Source: Halothiobacillus sp.
GTDB lineage: Bacteria > Pseudomonadota > Gammaproteobacteria > JAAZVP01
Direction: 5' to 3'
Assembly (NCBI GenBank): GCA_018623495.1
Contig: JAAZVP010000010.1
Coordinates: 1 to 59,580 of the forward strand
DNA: 59,580 nucleotides
Shown here: in pieces, positions 34,566 to 42,380 of the stretch
How positions within the stretch are numbered: position 1 is the stretch's first letter
How the letters are laid out: each line of letters opens with the position of its first letter
The notes under the pieces: model-generated
Told to the model about the DNA's origin: nothing
Database searches by the model: none
Seen by the model: only the letters and a program-made list of their open reading frames with translations
Position numbers and translations under genes: made by a program

Positions 34566-35051
34566 TTAATCCTCCTCTCCCCGCATGCTGGCGTAGAGCG
34601 CCTCGCTCTCCTCCACCTTGCGTCGCGAGGGTTTGCGGCGCACGGAAGTGTAACCCACGATCTCGCCGTCGCGAACGTTGGGGATCACGGTGGCATAGAC
34701 CCAGTAGTGGCAGCCGTCCTTGCGCAGGTTCTTGACGTAGCCGTGCCATTGCTGGCGGTTCTCGACCACGTTCCAGAGGTCGGCGAAGGCCTCGCGCGGC
34801 ATGTCCGGGTGGCGCAGGATGTAGTGGGGCTGGCCCACCAACTCGTCCTCGGTGTAGCCGGACATGTCCACGAAGGCCTGGTTGGCGTGGGTGATGACCC
34901 CCTTGGTGTCGGTGCGCGAGACGATCAGCTTGCCGTCCGGGTAGGGGACTTCTTCGTCGGTCACCAGCACCTTGCGCCGGGTGCCGTCGTAGAACGTGAG
35001 TTCGGCCTCGCGGTAGTCGCCGCTCACGTCTTCGGGGCGCATGTCCTCCAT
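34566..35051 (-). CDS. Stand-alone Aer-like PAS domain protein
   Basis: 161 residues with one PAS domain at about residues 40-140, close in sequence to the FAD-binding PAS of the aerotaxis receptor Aer. TDTKGVITHANQAFVDMSGY, GQPHYILRHPDMPREAFADL and NLRKDGCHYWVYATVIP retain the Arg-His and Asp of the Aer GQPH-RHPDMP loop. There is no membrane segment, HAMP, kinase or MCP signalling domain, so its output must be through partners. Ribosome site GAGGAG is 6 bases before ATG 35051. The stop abuts the next start at 34565. FAD binding is inferred from similarity. Confidence 0.85.
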   Translation of the reverse strand: MEDMRPEDVSGDYREAELTFYDGTRRKVLVTDEEVPYPDGKLIVSRTDTKGVITHANQAFVDMSGYTEDELVGQPHYILRHPDMPREAFADLWNVVENRQQWHGYVKNLRKDGCHYWVYATVIPNVRDGEIVGYTSVRRKPSRRKVEESEALYASMRGEED

Positions 35052-35072
35052 GGGCTTCTCCTCGAGAGTCGA

Positions 35073-35435
35073 TCAGAGCAGTTTGGTGATTTCCTCGGCC
35101 GCCCGCTTGACGTCGAGGAAGATCAGGCCGAGCTTGGCGGTGGGCTTGGCCATGACCGTGACCACGGCCTCCTCGCCGGCGTGGGTCATCAGCACGTAGC
35201 CCTGGTCGCCCTTGATCAGGACCTGGTCGAGCTCGCCCCGGGCGAGTTCGCTGGCCGTGCGGTCACCCAGCGAGAGCATGGCCGCGCTCATGGCGCCGAC
35301 GCGGTCCTCGTCCATGCCGGAAGGCAGCAGGGCGGCCATCATCAGGCCGTCGGTGGAGATCACGGCGGAGGCCTCGATATCGGCGGAGGTGCCGTTGAGC
35401 TCGCTCAGGATGGAATTCATGGTTTCTTCGCGCAT
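35073..35435 (-). CDS. Roadblock/LC7 domain protein
   Basis: 120 residues forming one Roadblock/LC7 (MglB-like) domain: DIEASAVISTDGLMMAALLP, MSAAMLSLGDRTASELARG, QVLIKGDQGYVLMTHAG and VVTVMAKPTAKLGLIFLDVK. In bacteria such proteins often dimerise and regulate Ras-like GTPases such as MglA, but no GTPase gene of that type is in this window. GAGGAG lies 7 bases before ATG 35435; a second ATG at 35420 is possible. It sits between the PAS and the second PhnD-like gene, suggesting a shared complex. Confidence 0.88.
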   Translation of the reverse strand: MREETMNSILSELNGTSADIEASAVISTDGLMMAALLPSGMDEDRVGAMSAAMLSLGDRTASELARGELDQVLIKGDQGYVLMTHAGEEAVVTVMAKPTAKLGLIFLDVKRAAEEITKLL

Positions 35436-35482
35436 GGCGTCGCTCCTCGTTTTCTTGTTGGTGGTGCGTGGTGCCTCAGGCG

Positions 35483-36217
35483 TCAGGCGTAGCGCTCACG
35501 GATCGTCTGGATGATATCCCAGTGTTCTTCCTCGACCAGGCGGAAGGCGTCCATCCCCAGGTCCTCGAGCACGGCGCGGCCGCGTTCCGAGTCGGCCATT
35601 CCCGAGAGGATCCCGGCGAGCGCGTCGGCATGGATGGCCTGCTGCGGATGCAGCATGAACATGTGGAAGGCGGTTTGCTCGCCGGATTCGTGCAGGACCT
35701 CGATGGACTTGCGGTTCAGACCGTTGAGGTCGTTGAAGAAGTCGCGGTAGAGAAAGCCGTAGGGCACCTCCTCGCGGTAGACGCTGTTGAGCACGGCCAG
35801 CCAGCTGGGCTTGTCGACGATCTCGCCCGGCCGGATGCCCTCGCGCTCGAGGACGTGGCGGGCGATGTTGGTCGGCAGCATGCTGGTGACCGAGGCCACG
35901 GGCTGGCCCTCCAGGGCCTTCAGTCCCCCCTCGTGGCGGGCCGAGGGCGAGGCGATGAAGACGGTCTCGTCGAACAGGTTGGTGGCCCGGCACAGGGGGA
36001 TGAAGCCGTGTCCCTCCAGCAGCCGCAATGCATCCTGCGGGTTGGCGTAGATCAGGTCCGCCTCGTGCATGCCCTGGTGGAACTCGGCGAAGTCCATGGC
36101 CTGGTCGAAACGGATCGCGGCGTCGAGTTGCTGGCCGAGGTACTGGGCCAGCGCGAACCAGCGCTCGGGTCGCTTGGCGGTGTCGTGCGGGCAGACGCGC
36201 AGGGACCATTTCTCCAT
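35483..36217 (-). CDS. Cytoplasmic PhnD-like binding protein B (paralogue of A)
   Basis: 244 residues, again PhnD-like and without a signal peptide (starts MEKWSLRVCPHDTAKRPERW). Shared with protein A: EADLIYANPQDALRLL and the C-terminal SERGRAVLEDLGMDAF. The ligand-facing regions between these differ greatly, so the two likely recognise different things or one has lost binding. A strong ribosome site AAGGAG precedes ATG 36217. No transporter genes are near. Confidence 0.8.
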   Translation of the reverse strand: MEKWSLRVCPHDTAKRPERWFALAQYLGQQLDAAIRFDQAMDFAEFHQGMHEADLIYANPQDALRLLEGHGFIPLCRATNLFDETVFIASPSARHEGGLKALEGQPVASVTSMLPTNIARHVLEREGIRPGEIVDKPSWLAVLNSVYREEVPYGFLYRDFFNDLNGLNRKSIEVLHESGEQTAFHMFMLHPQQAIHADALAGILSGMADSERGRAVLEDLGMDAFRLVEEEHWDIIQTIRERYA

Positions 36218-36234
36218 GGGGGGACTCCTTCGAA

Positions 36235-36876
36235 TCAGGCGGGGCTTTCGCCGTAACGCTGGGTCAGGACCCAGGCCAGGTCGACCAGCGCCGGCTGGTT
36301 GAGGTTGGGCAGGCCGCTCAGGATCAGCACGAAACGGTGTGCACCGATGAACAGCGGCCAGAAGCCCAGTTCGCTGTTGCCGCCGGCGTTGACCAGCGCC
36401 CAGTTGTGGCTGTCCACGCCCATGTGCTCGGCCAGCAGGCGGTGGTGCCGGCTCTGCAGGGTGCCGATGTCGGCCGAGAGGGCCGACAGGGCCTCGGCGA
36501 TGTCGTGCTCGAAGCCCTGGTTGGCCAGCTGCAGGCCGTGGGTGTCGGCGAGCAGGGCCTGCTGGTCGCCGGCGAGTTCGCGCACCAGCTTGGTCAGTAC
36601 CGTGTCCAGGGTCCCCTCGGGCACCCGTCGCGACTCCTCCAGGCCCTGGATGAATTCCAGGCTCTGCAGGTGGTGGAGCAGCTCCATGCCCTCCTCGCCT
36701 TCACGGCCGGTGATCTGGCCCACGCTCGTCTCGGTGAGCCGCGGGGTGGCATCGGCGGAGAGCATGCGCAGCAGTGTCTCGCGCGCGGGGTCGGCCTCGG
36801 GCCTGGACACGGCGTGGTAGGCGCCGGCGGGCGTGGGCAGCAGGTGGTATTCTCCGAGCAGCTCGAAGTCGCTCAT
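36235..36876 (-). CDS. Unknown protein, possibly Roadblock-like at its C-terminus
   Basis: 213 residues, not confidently recognised. The N-terminal half (about 1-95) is helical with TETSVGQITGREGEEGMELL, resembling a small winged-helix or DUF4388-type module. The C-terminal half has LADTHGLQLANQGF, MGVDSHNWALVNAGGNSELG and HRFVLILSGLPNLNQPALVD, in the order and spacing expected of a Roadblock/LC7 fold. The resemblance is read by eye and is tentative. It sits 17 bases upstream of the PhnD-like B gene in the same operon. Confidence 0.65.
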   Translation of the reverse strand: MSDFELLGEYHLLPTPAGAYHAVSRPEADPARETLLRMLSADATPRLTETSVGQITGREGEEGMELLHHLQSLEFIQGLEESRRVPEGTLDTVLTKLVRELAGDQQALLADTHGLQLANQGFEHDIAEALSALSADIGTLQSRHHRLLAEHMGVDSHNWALVNAGGNSELGFWPLFIGAHRFVLILSGLPNLNQPALVDLAWVLTQRYGESPA

Positions 36877-36939
36877 GGTCTCTCGTCCCTGTTGGCGGTG
36901 TGCGAAGCGTGATGGATCCCGTGTCTGTCCGTCGTGGTG

Positions 36940-38313
36940 TCAGCGCCCCAGCCAGCGCCGGATCAGGCCGCCGCGCTCGCCGCCGGCCGCGGCCTCCGAG
37001 CCCGCATCGAGGGCCACCATGTCCAGCACCAGCAGGGCGCTGAACAGGCCGAAGACATGCCGCAGCGGCACGCCGAGCACGCTCCCGGTCTCGATCAGCG
37101 AGGCGTGACTGTCGCGCCAGAATTGCGCCACCCGCGGCCCGTCGGGTACCGGGTGGAACCGCTCGAGGTCGGGCCAGTGGCGCAGCCGGACCGGCTGGCG
37201 GGGGTCGATGCCGTAGGGCACGCGGCCGCGGGCACTCCAGAGCGTGACCCGCCACAGGAGGGCATCCGCCTGTTCCCGGCGATGGCCTTCCTCCTGCAGG
37301 CGCTCCCATTCTTCCATGGTGATCTCCCGGCCACGCACCTGGCCGGAGGAGAGCGGCGCACGACACAGCGGCCGCAGCAGGGCATCGGGCATGTCGTTGA
37401 TGACCTCCCCGTTGCCCGGCCCCACCACCAGCAGCCGGTTGGTGCCGGTGAGGCGCTGCGGGCGCCGGTTGCGCCGGGCGGTGGCCAGGGTGGCGGCGAG
37501 CACCCCCTGGAGATAGCGTTCCGGGGCGTAGTGGATGTCGGTCTTGCGCGCCGGGTCGGTGTAGGCCGCGTCTTCCAGTTCCCCGCAGCAGTCCGTGCCG
37601 TTGCCGCCGTTGCCGCCGTTGCGCCGGGGTGCCGGCGACGGCTCCGGGGCGTGGCCGGCGGATGCCGGGCGCAGCCCCTGGGCGCCGGGGAGTTCCAGGC
37701 CCATGCTGGCGGTTGCCCCGGCCTTGCGGTTCTCGGCCAGTTCGGGTTCGGCCGCGGCGGCCGGCGCCTCGGCCTCCGGGGCTTTCGCAGCCGGGGTCTC
37801 GGCCGGCGCGGGTTCGGCGGGTGCCTCGGCCGCGGTCGGGGTCCCGGTTTCCGCCGAGGCCGGTTCGGGCTCGGGTTCGGGCTCGGGTTCGGGCTCGGGC
37901 CCGGGCTTCGGCTCCGGTGGGGTAGGCGCGGGGGCCTGTTCGGGCCGGGGTCGTGACGGGGCGGGTTTCTCCTCGGCCCGTGCCTGTCGTTGCTCTTCCA
38001 CCAGGGGCCGGAGCTCGTCGAGCGCGGCCAGGAACTGTTCCTTGTTGAAGGGCTTTTGCAGCCAGATCCCGCGGTCGATGGACTTCTCGCGCACCGACAT
38101 CACCAGCGCCGGCTTGCGCACGTTGAGGCAGTAGTCGGCCCAGACGTCCCGGCCCTCGGGGGCGTCGAGGTCGACCGCCCCGATCTCGGCCGCGTCGCTG
38201 GAGACGATCTCGCAGCAGCCGCGTGCCGGACCGTCGAGGAACATGCGGAACATGCGCTCACCGCGCTCGGTGAAGCCGTGAATGGAAATCTTGACGGGGT
38301 CACGTTGGGGCAT
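36940..38313 (-). CDS. Degenerate receiver protein with Glu-Pro linker and unknown C-terminal domain
   Basis: 457 residues from ATG 38313 (a TTG two codons upstream is possible). Residues about 5-105 look like a CheY-type receiver: KISIHGFTERGERMF, an acidic strand end AVDLDAPEGRDVW, PALVMSV, and the Lys-Pro loop WLQKPFNKEQFLAALDEL. The acidic pocket is not canonical, so phosphorylation is doubtful. Residues about 110-250 are a Pro/Glu/Ala linker with EP repeats and an NGGNGGNG run. The C-terminal domain (about 255-457) has APERYLQGVLAATLATA, VTLWSARGRVPYGID and PVRLRHWPDLERF; I do not recognise it. It is the largest member of the cluster. Confidence 0.75.
   Translation of the reverse strand: MPQRDPVKISIHGFTERGERMFRMFLDGPARGCCEIVSSDAAEIGAVDLDAPEGRDVWADYCLNVRKPALVMSVREKSIDRGIWLQKPFNKEQFLAALDELRPLVEEQRQARAEEKPAPSRPRPEQAPAPTPPEPKPGPEPEPEPEPEPEPASAETGTPTAAEAPAEPAPAETPAAKAPEAEAPAAAAEPELAENRKAGATASMGLELPGAQGLRPASAGHAPEPSPAPRRNGGNGGNGTDCCGELEDAAYTDPARKTDIHYAPERYLQGVLAATLATARRNRRPQRLTGTNRLLVVGPGNGEVINDMPDALLRPLCRAPLSSGQVRGREITMEEWERLQEEGHRREQADALLWRVTLWSARGRVPYGIDPRQPVRLRHWPDLERFHPVPDGPRVAQFWRDSHASLIETGSVLGVPLRHVFGLFSALLVLDMVALDAGSEAAAGGERGGLIRRWLGR
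37862..37905. repeat. Short tandem repeat in the linker coding region
   Basis: Alternating gggttc/gggctc units repeat about seven times and encode the Glu-Pro repeat of the receiver protein on the minus strand. A second short repeat of ccgttgccg units at about 37598-37621 encodes NGGNGGNG. Both are likely to vary in length between strains. Confidence 0.7.
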
Positions 38314-38319
38314 CGGCAA

Positions 38320-39063
38320 TCACCGCTCGGCGTTCGGTTGCTGTGACGAGGCAGGCCAGCCGTCCGGCAGGGGCAGTCCCTGGCGCTCGAACCACGCGGT
38401 CATTCGATCACGGGCGACGTTGCCCGTCGAGCGCCCGTAGATCGCCAGCAGCTCGGCGGCGATGGCGGCATCGGCCGGGCTCTCCCTGAGGGCGGCCTCC
38501 AGCCGCTTGCGGGCCGCCTCGATCTGGCCGACACGGGCCAGTCGCGCGGCCTCCCGGCGGTCCGGGTCGGCGAAGGCCGTGGGCGTCCGTGCGTCTCGCC
38601 GGAGGATCTCCAGCCGGCCGGTGACGCCCTGGGTGAGCATGGTGTGGCGGATCCGCGCCAGGCCCGGGTCGTCGCTGCCCAGGCCGTCGTCGAGCCGCCG
38701 GCGAAGGAAGATGGCGGCCGTTTTCGGCAGGAACGGTTCGGCCTCGGCCAGCAGGCGCTCGCGCAACGGGCGACCGTAACGACCCAGGGCGATGAACAGA
38801 TCCGCCATGGCGCCGGAGACCATCGACTTGGTGCCGTGCTCCTCGAGCAACCGGATTCGATGGAGATGCGCATGCAGGTCGCCGGGGCGGTCGTGGATGC
38901 GCTGGCCCAGCGAGCGGATGGTCGCCATGGGGTCCACGGGGTGGTCGCCCGTGGCCGGCATCGAACGGGCCACGGCAAGGGCGAAATGGGGATCCACCCT
39001 GCCGATCCCGCGGATGGCAGGGGGAGTACCGGTGGCCCGTATCAGGCGTTTTCCGTCATGCAT
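38320..39063 (-). CDS. TPR-like helical protein, first gene of the sensory cluster
   Basis: 247 residues, soluble and helical, with no signal peptide. The C-terminal part has a TPR-like pair, AARLARVGQIEAARKRLEAA then DAAIAAELLAIYGRSTGN. The middle contains GAMADLFIALGRYGRPLRER. No enzyme motif is visible. ATG 39063 is preceded by GGGAG at 7 bases, which supports this start. The stop is 6 bases before the receiver-protein start, so the two are probably cotranscribed. A scaffold role is a guess. Confidence 0.65.
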   Translation of the reverse strand: MHDGKRLIRATGTPPAIRGIGRVDPHFALAVARSMPATGDHPVDPMATIRSLGQRIHDRPGDLHAHLHRIRLLEEHGTKSMVSGAMADLFIALGRYGRPLRERLLAEAEPFLPKTAAIFLRRRLDDGLGSDDPGLARIRHTMLTQGVTGRLEILRRDARTPTAFADPDRREAARLARVGQIEAARKRLEAALRESPADAAIAAELLAIYGRSTGNVARDRMTAWFERQGLPLPDGWPASSQQPNAER

Positions 39064-39128
39064 CCTGCATCTCCCGGATCGTGCGGTCGACCGTCGGCGC
39101 GGGTGAGCGTCGGCCGGTCACCATGACA

Positions 39129-39158
39129 AACATAAGGTTTTGGAGTGGTCCGCGGCAA
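39129..39158 (-). promoter_or_regulatory. Possible promoter of the sensory cluster
   Basis: On the minus strand TTGCCG (39158-39153), 18-base spacer, TATGTT (39134-39129), about 65 bases before the first gene. Match is modest. Confidence 0.3.
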
Positions 39159-39234
39159 CCCCTGCGTACATCGGCCGCCCTGTCCGAGGGATGCACGGGG
39201 GCGACCTGCTGCCCGGGCGACCGGCGCTCGCGCA

Positions 39235-40050
39235 TCACTCGCCGGCGGCCAGCAGCAGGCGCGGGTCCACCCACTGGCGGTTGAGCGCCAGGCCCCAGTG
39301 CAGGTGCGCCCCGGTGACCCGCCCGGTGGCCCCCACCGTGCCCAGCACCTCGCCCCGGGCCAGGGTGTCGCCCTCGCTCACGCGGGGTTGGTCGAGATGG
39401 GCGTAGAAACTGACCACGCCCTGGCCGTGGTCGACGTAGACGCAGTTGCCGGAAAAGAAGAAGTCGCCCACCAGGGCCACCCGGCCGGGGGCCGGCGCAC
39501 GGATCGGGGTACCCCGGGGGGCGGCGATGTCCACGCCGGAGTGCGGGCTGCGGGGCTTGTCGTTGAAGAAACGACGGGTGCCGAACTCGCCGCTGATCCG
39601 GCCCTTCACCGGCCATTGGAAGGCCAGGTGCGCCCGGTCCTCGCGGAACGTTTCCAGGACCGCTGCCTTCTGGCGGTGCTCGCGGGCGATGCGCTCGAGG
39701 TCGCTGGCGTTGGGCGTGACCTTGCGGCGGTTCTTGATGGTGATGTACTCGGCCCCGTACTCGTGGGGTTCGACCTCGAAAAAGCGTTTGGCCAGCGCGC
39801 CGTTGTGGCTGCGGACCTCGACGTGGTGCTCGCCCGGCTCGGCGTCCAGGGCGATGCCCACCACCGCCTGCCAGTGCCCGCCGTCGCGTTGCACGGTCAC
39901 GGGGTTGCCGGCATAGCTCACCTCGGCCGGGGCACCGCCGAGGTCGGGCAGGGTGACGACGGCGATGCCGCCGGGCACCGGCCGGTTCTGGGGCAGGCCC
40001 CAGGCCGGCAGGCTCAGCATCAGCGACAGCAGCAGGAGGAGGCGGAGCAT
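39235..40050 (-). CDS. M23-family peptidoglycan endopeptidase (LytM domain), exported
   Basis: 271 residues. Signal peptide MLRLLLLLSLMLSLPAWG, then an N-terminal region of about 120 residues with immunoglobulin-like strands, then a LytM domain at about 140-265. Zinc ligands are intact: HSGVDIAAPRGTPI (H-x3-D), YAHLDQ and GAHLHWGL (HxH). GEFGTRRFFNDKPRSPHSG is typical of gammaproteobacterial M23 hydrolases. It should act on peptide cross-links in the periplasm. ATG 40050 was chosen for the signal peptide. It is probably separate from the sensory cluster. Confidence 0.9.
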   Translation of the reverse strand: MLRLLLLLSLMLSLPAWGLPQNRPVPGGIAVVTLPDLGGAPAEVSYAGNPVTVQRDGGHWQAVVGIALDAEPGEHHVEVRSHNGALAKRFFEVEPHEYGAEYITIKNRRKVTPNASDLERIAREHRQKAAVLETFREDRAHLAFQWPVKGRISGEFGTRRFFNDKPRSPHSGVDIAAPRGTPIRAPAPGRVALVGDFFFSGNCVYVDHGQGVVSFYAHLDQPRVSEGDTLARGEVLGTVGATGRVTGAHLHWGLALNRQWVDPRLLLAAGE

Positions 40051-40338
40051 GGTCTTTTTCCCCGTGGTGATCGATCGGTCCGCCCGGCCGGGCGGCGCAG
40101 TCCTCAAACTAGCATCCCCCGGGCCGGCGGGCCAGCCGGGGGCGCTGCTCGTGCTAACCTCGCATGGATTCGGGGCGCGCGCCGTGCCTGCCGCTTGCCG
40201 GGCCCCGCGCGTGGTGCGATTCACGGGGCGCGGTGTGGATGGGGCGGGAGGCCGCGGGCGTCGGGGATGCCGGCATCCCGTTGCGGGCCGTGTCCCCGGC
40301 GGCCGCGACCCGACCGGTAACGCGACAGGGAGGAGGCC

Positions 40339-41046
40339 ATGGCGGATTTCCTGCTGGGACTGCGAACGGTGTTGGAGGCGCTGGGGCTCTTGCGTGCCCC
40401 GGGGCTGCGACGTTTCGTGCTCGTCCCCCTGCTGGTGAACATCCTGCTCTTCACGGGCGCCATCGTCTTCGCCTGGCAGGGCCTGGATGCCTGGCTGGAC
40501 ACCCTCCTGCCCCAGTGGCTGGAATGGGCGGCGTTCGTGCTGCTGCCGCTGCTGGCCCTGGTGCTGCTGATCGTGGTGTTTTTCAGCTTCACCTTCGTCG
40601 CCCAGTTCATCGCCGGGCCCTTCAACGGCCTGCTGGCCGCCCGGGTGGAGGCGCGCGAGACCGGTCGGCGCCCGCCGCAGGGCGAGGCGGGACTGCTGCG
40701 CGAGCTGGTCGCGGGGCTCGGCGGCGAGTTGCGCCGGCTGGGCTTCGGCCTGGCCTGGATGGTGGGACTGCTGCTGTTGTCGCTGATCCCGGTGGTCAAC
40801 CTGCTGGCGGTGGTCTTCGGTGCCTGGTTGCTGGCCGTGGAATACGCCGACGCGCCCATGGGCAATCACGGCATCGGGTTTCGCCAGCAACGCGAGCGGC
40901 TCCGGCAGCGACGCATGCTCTCGCTCGGCATGGGCGCCGGGATCATGGTGCTCACGCTGGTGCCCGTGCTCAACTTCTTCGCCATGCCCGCCGGCGTGGT
41001 GGCGGCCACGCTGGTCTGGAGCCGCGAGCTGGCGCCGGCGGAGTGA
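40339..41046 (+). CDS. cysZ: CysZ-family (EI24) sulfate transport membrane protein
   Basis: 235 residues (E. coli CysZ about 253), a membrane protein mediating sulfate uptake for cysteine synthesis. It starts MADFLLGLRTVLEALGLL with the typical LRAPGLRRFVLVPLLVNILL. Four main hydrophobic stretches are visible, including LLPLLALVLLIVVFFSFTFV and VGLLLLSLIPVVNLLAVVFG. The PFNGLLAARVE motif marks the family. ggaggc lies just before the ATG. The 288-base gap upstream holds a GC-rich hairpin near 40115-40140 and nothing else clear. Confidence 0.88.
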   Translation: MADFLLGLRTVLEALGLLRAPGLRRFVLVPLLVNILLFTGAIVFAWQGLDAWLDTLLPQWLEWAAFVLLPLLALVLLIVVFFSFTFVAQFIAGPFNGLLAARVEARETGRRPPQGEAGLLRELVAGLGGELRRLGFGLAWMVGLLLLSLIPVVNLLAVVFGAWLLAVEYADAPMGNHGIGFRQQRERLRQRRMLSLGMGAGIMVLTLVPVLNFFAMPAGVVAATLVWSRELAPAE

Positions 41047-41104
41047 GGCCGGTGAGTGGTCGAGTGGAGAAGGGGCGGGTGCGGCGGCTCGTGGCCTCAC
41101 CCGC

Positions 41105-42373
41105 TCATCGATCGGCACCGCCCCGGGCCAGCAGGGCGGCGCCATAGGCCGCCTCGGTCTGTTCGGCGGGCCGCAGGGCCGTGCCCAGCAGGCGTCCGCG
41201 GATGATCGTCCACTGCGGATTGCTCGCCCCGCCGCCGACGCTGCGCACGCTCTCCGGCCAGGGGGCGCCCAGGGCCCGGAGCCTGCGGTAGCCGTCGCGC
41301 TCGATGCGGGCGATGCCCTCCAGCAGGCCGTGGAGAAAGCGGGCATCGTCGCGGGGGCGAGGGGTGAGCTTCGGCCGGCGGTCGGGGTCGGCCACGGGGA
41401 AACGCTCGCCGATGCCGTCGAGAGGGTCGTATTCCAGGCAGCTGCGCCGGGTGGGGTCGATGCGCCGGCTGAGCGCGGCCAGCTGCCGATCGTCGAAGAA
41501 GCGCCGCAGGACCGCGCCGCCGGTGTTGGAGGCGCCGCCGGCGAGCCAGAGCCGGCCCAGGCGGTGGGAGTAGGCGCCGTGGGCCGGCGAGAAGACCGGC
41601 TCGCTGCTGATCAGCTTGATCGCCAGCGTGCTGCCCAGCGAGGTCACCGCCTCGCCGGGGCAGCGGGCCCCGGTGGCCAGCGTGGCGGCGATGCTGTCGG
41701 TGGTGCCGGCGACCACCGCGGCCGAGGCCGGCAGGCCGTAGCGGGCCGTGGCGGCCGCGCCGACCGGGCCGATGGGCTCGCCCGGGTCGATCACCGCCGG
41801 CAGCCGTGCCCGGTCGACGCCAAGCCCCTCCAGCCAGTCCGGCCAGCGGTCGGCGACGGGGTCGAAGCCCGTCTTCAGGGCATTGTTGGTGTCGGTCACG
41901 TCGAAGGTGCCGGTGAGCTGGCCGACCACCCAGTCGGCCTGGTGGAGCAGCCGCCAGTCGCCGTCCAGCGGTCTCGACTGCAGCCAGAGCAGCTTGGCCA
42001 GGCCGCCGGTCGCCCCGTGGGCGCCGGAGTCGGTGGGGGCAGCCCCGGCGATGCGCCGGGCCTCGTCGGTGGCGCGGGCGTCGGCGTACATCAGCGCCGG
42101 GGTCAGCGCCCTGCCGGCGGCATCGGCCAGCAGCACGCTGCCGGAGGTGGCGTCCACCGCCACCCGGCGCACGTCGGCCAGCGGGTGGTGGGCGCGCAGG
42201 TCGGCGAAGGCGCGCTCCAGGGCGGTCGCCCAGGTCGCCGGGTCCTGCTCGCGGCAGGGGCCCTCGCCGCGGGGCGGGGGCAGGGGGGCGCGGCCCCAGC
42301 CGCGGATCGCCGCCCCTTCGTCGATCAGGCACAGGCGGACGCCCGAGGTGCCGACGTCGATGCCCAAGAACAT
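41105..42373 (-). CDS. FGGY-family sugar kinase (D-ribulose kinase-like)
   Basis: 422 residues of the FGGY kinase family, which phosphorylates sugars with ATP. N-terminal phosphate motif: FLGIDVGTSGVRLCLID; then AVDATSGSVLLAD, VAGTTDSIAATLATG, VTSLGSTLAIKLIS and the late SVGGGASNPQW. The pattern and the short length fit the cyanobacterial/plant XK1-like D-ribulose kinases better than XylB or GlpK, but substrate cannot be fixed by eye. The start is 7 bases after the queF stop on the same strand. Confidence 0.85.
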   Translation of the reverse strand: MFLGIDVGTSGVRLCLIDEGAAIRGWGRAPLPPPRGEGPCREQDPATWATALERAFADLRAHHPLADVRRVAVDATSGSVLLADAAGRALTPALMYADARATDEARRIAGAAPTDSGAHGATGGLAKLLWLQSRPLDGDWRLLHQADWVVGQLTGTFDVTDTNNALKTGFDPVADRWPDWLEGLGVDRARLPAVIDPGEPIGPVGAAATARYGLPASAAVVAGTTDSIAATLATGARCPGEAVTSLGSTLAIKLISSEPVFSPAHGAYSHRLGRLWLAGGASNTGGAVLRRFFDDRQLAALSRRIDPTRRSCLEYDPLDGIGERFPVADPDRRPKLTPRPRDDARFLHGLLEGIARIERDGYRRLRALGAPWPESVRSVGGGASNPQWTIIRGRLLGTALRPAEQTEAAYGAALLARGGADR

Positions 42374-42380
42374 CAGCGAG

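Noticed and set aside
35496-36209. Alternative minus-strand frame overlapping PhnD-like gene B
   Set aside because: It is Arg/Pro/Gly-rich shadow sequence; the overlapping frame has a strong ribosome site and a clear family match.
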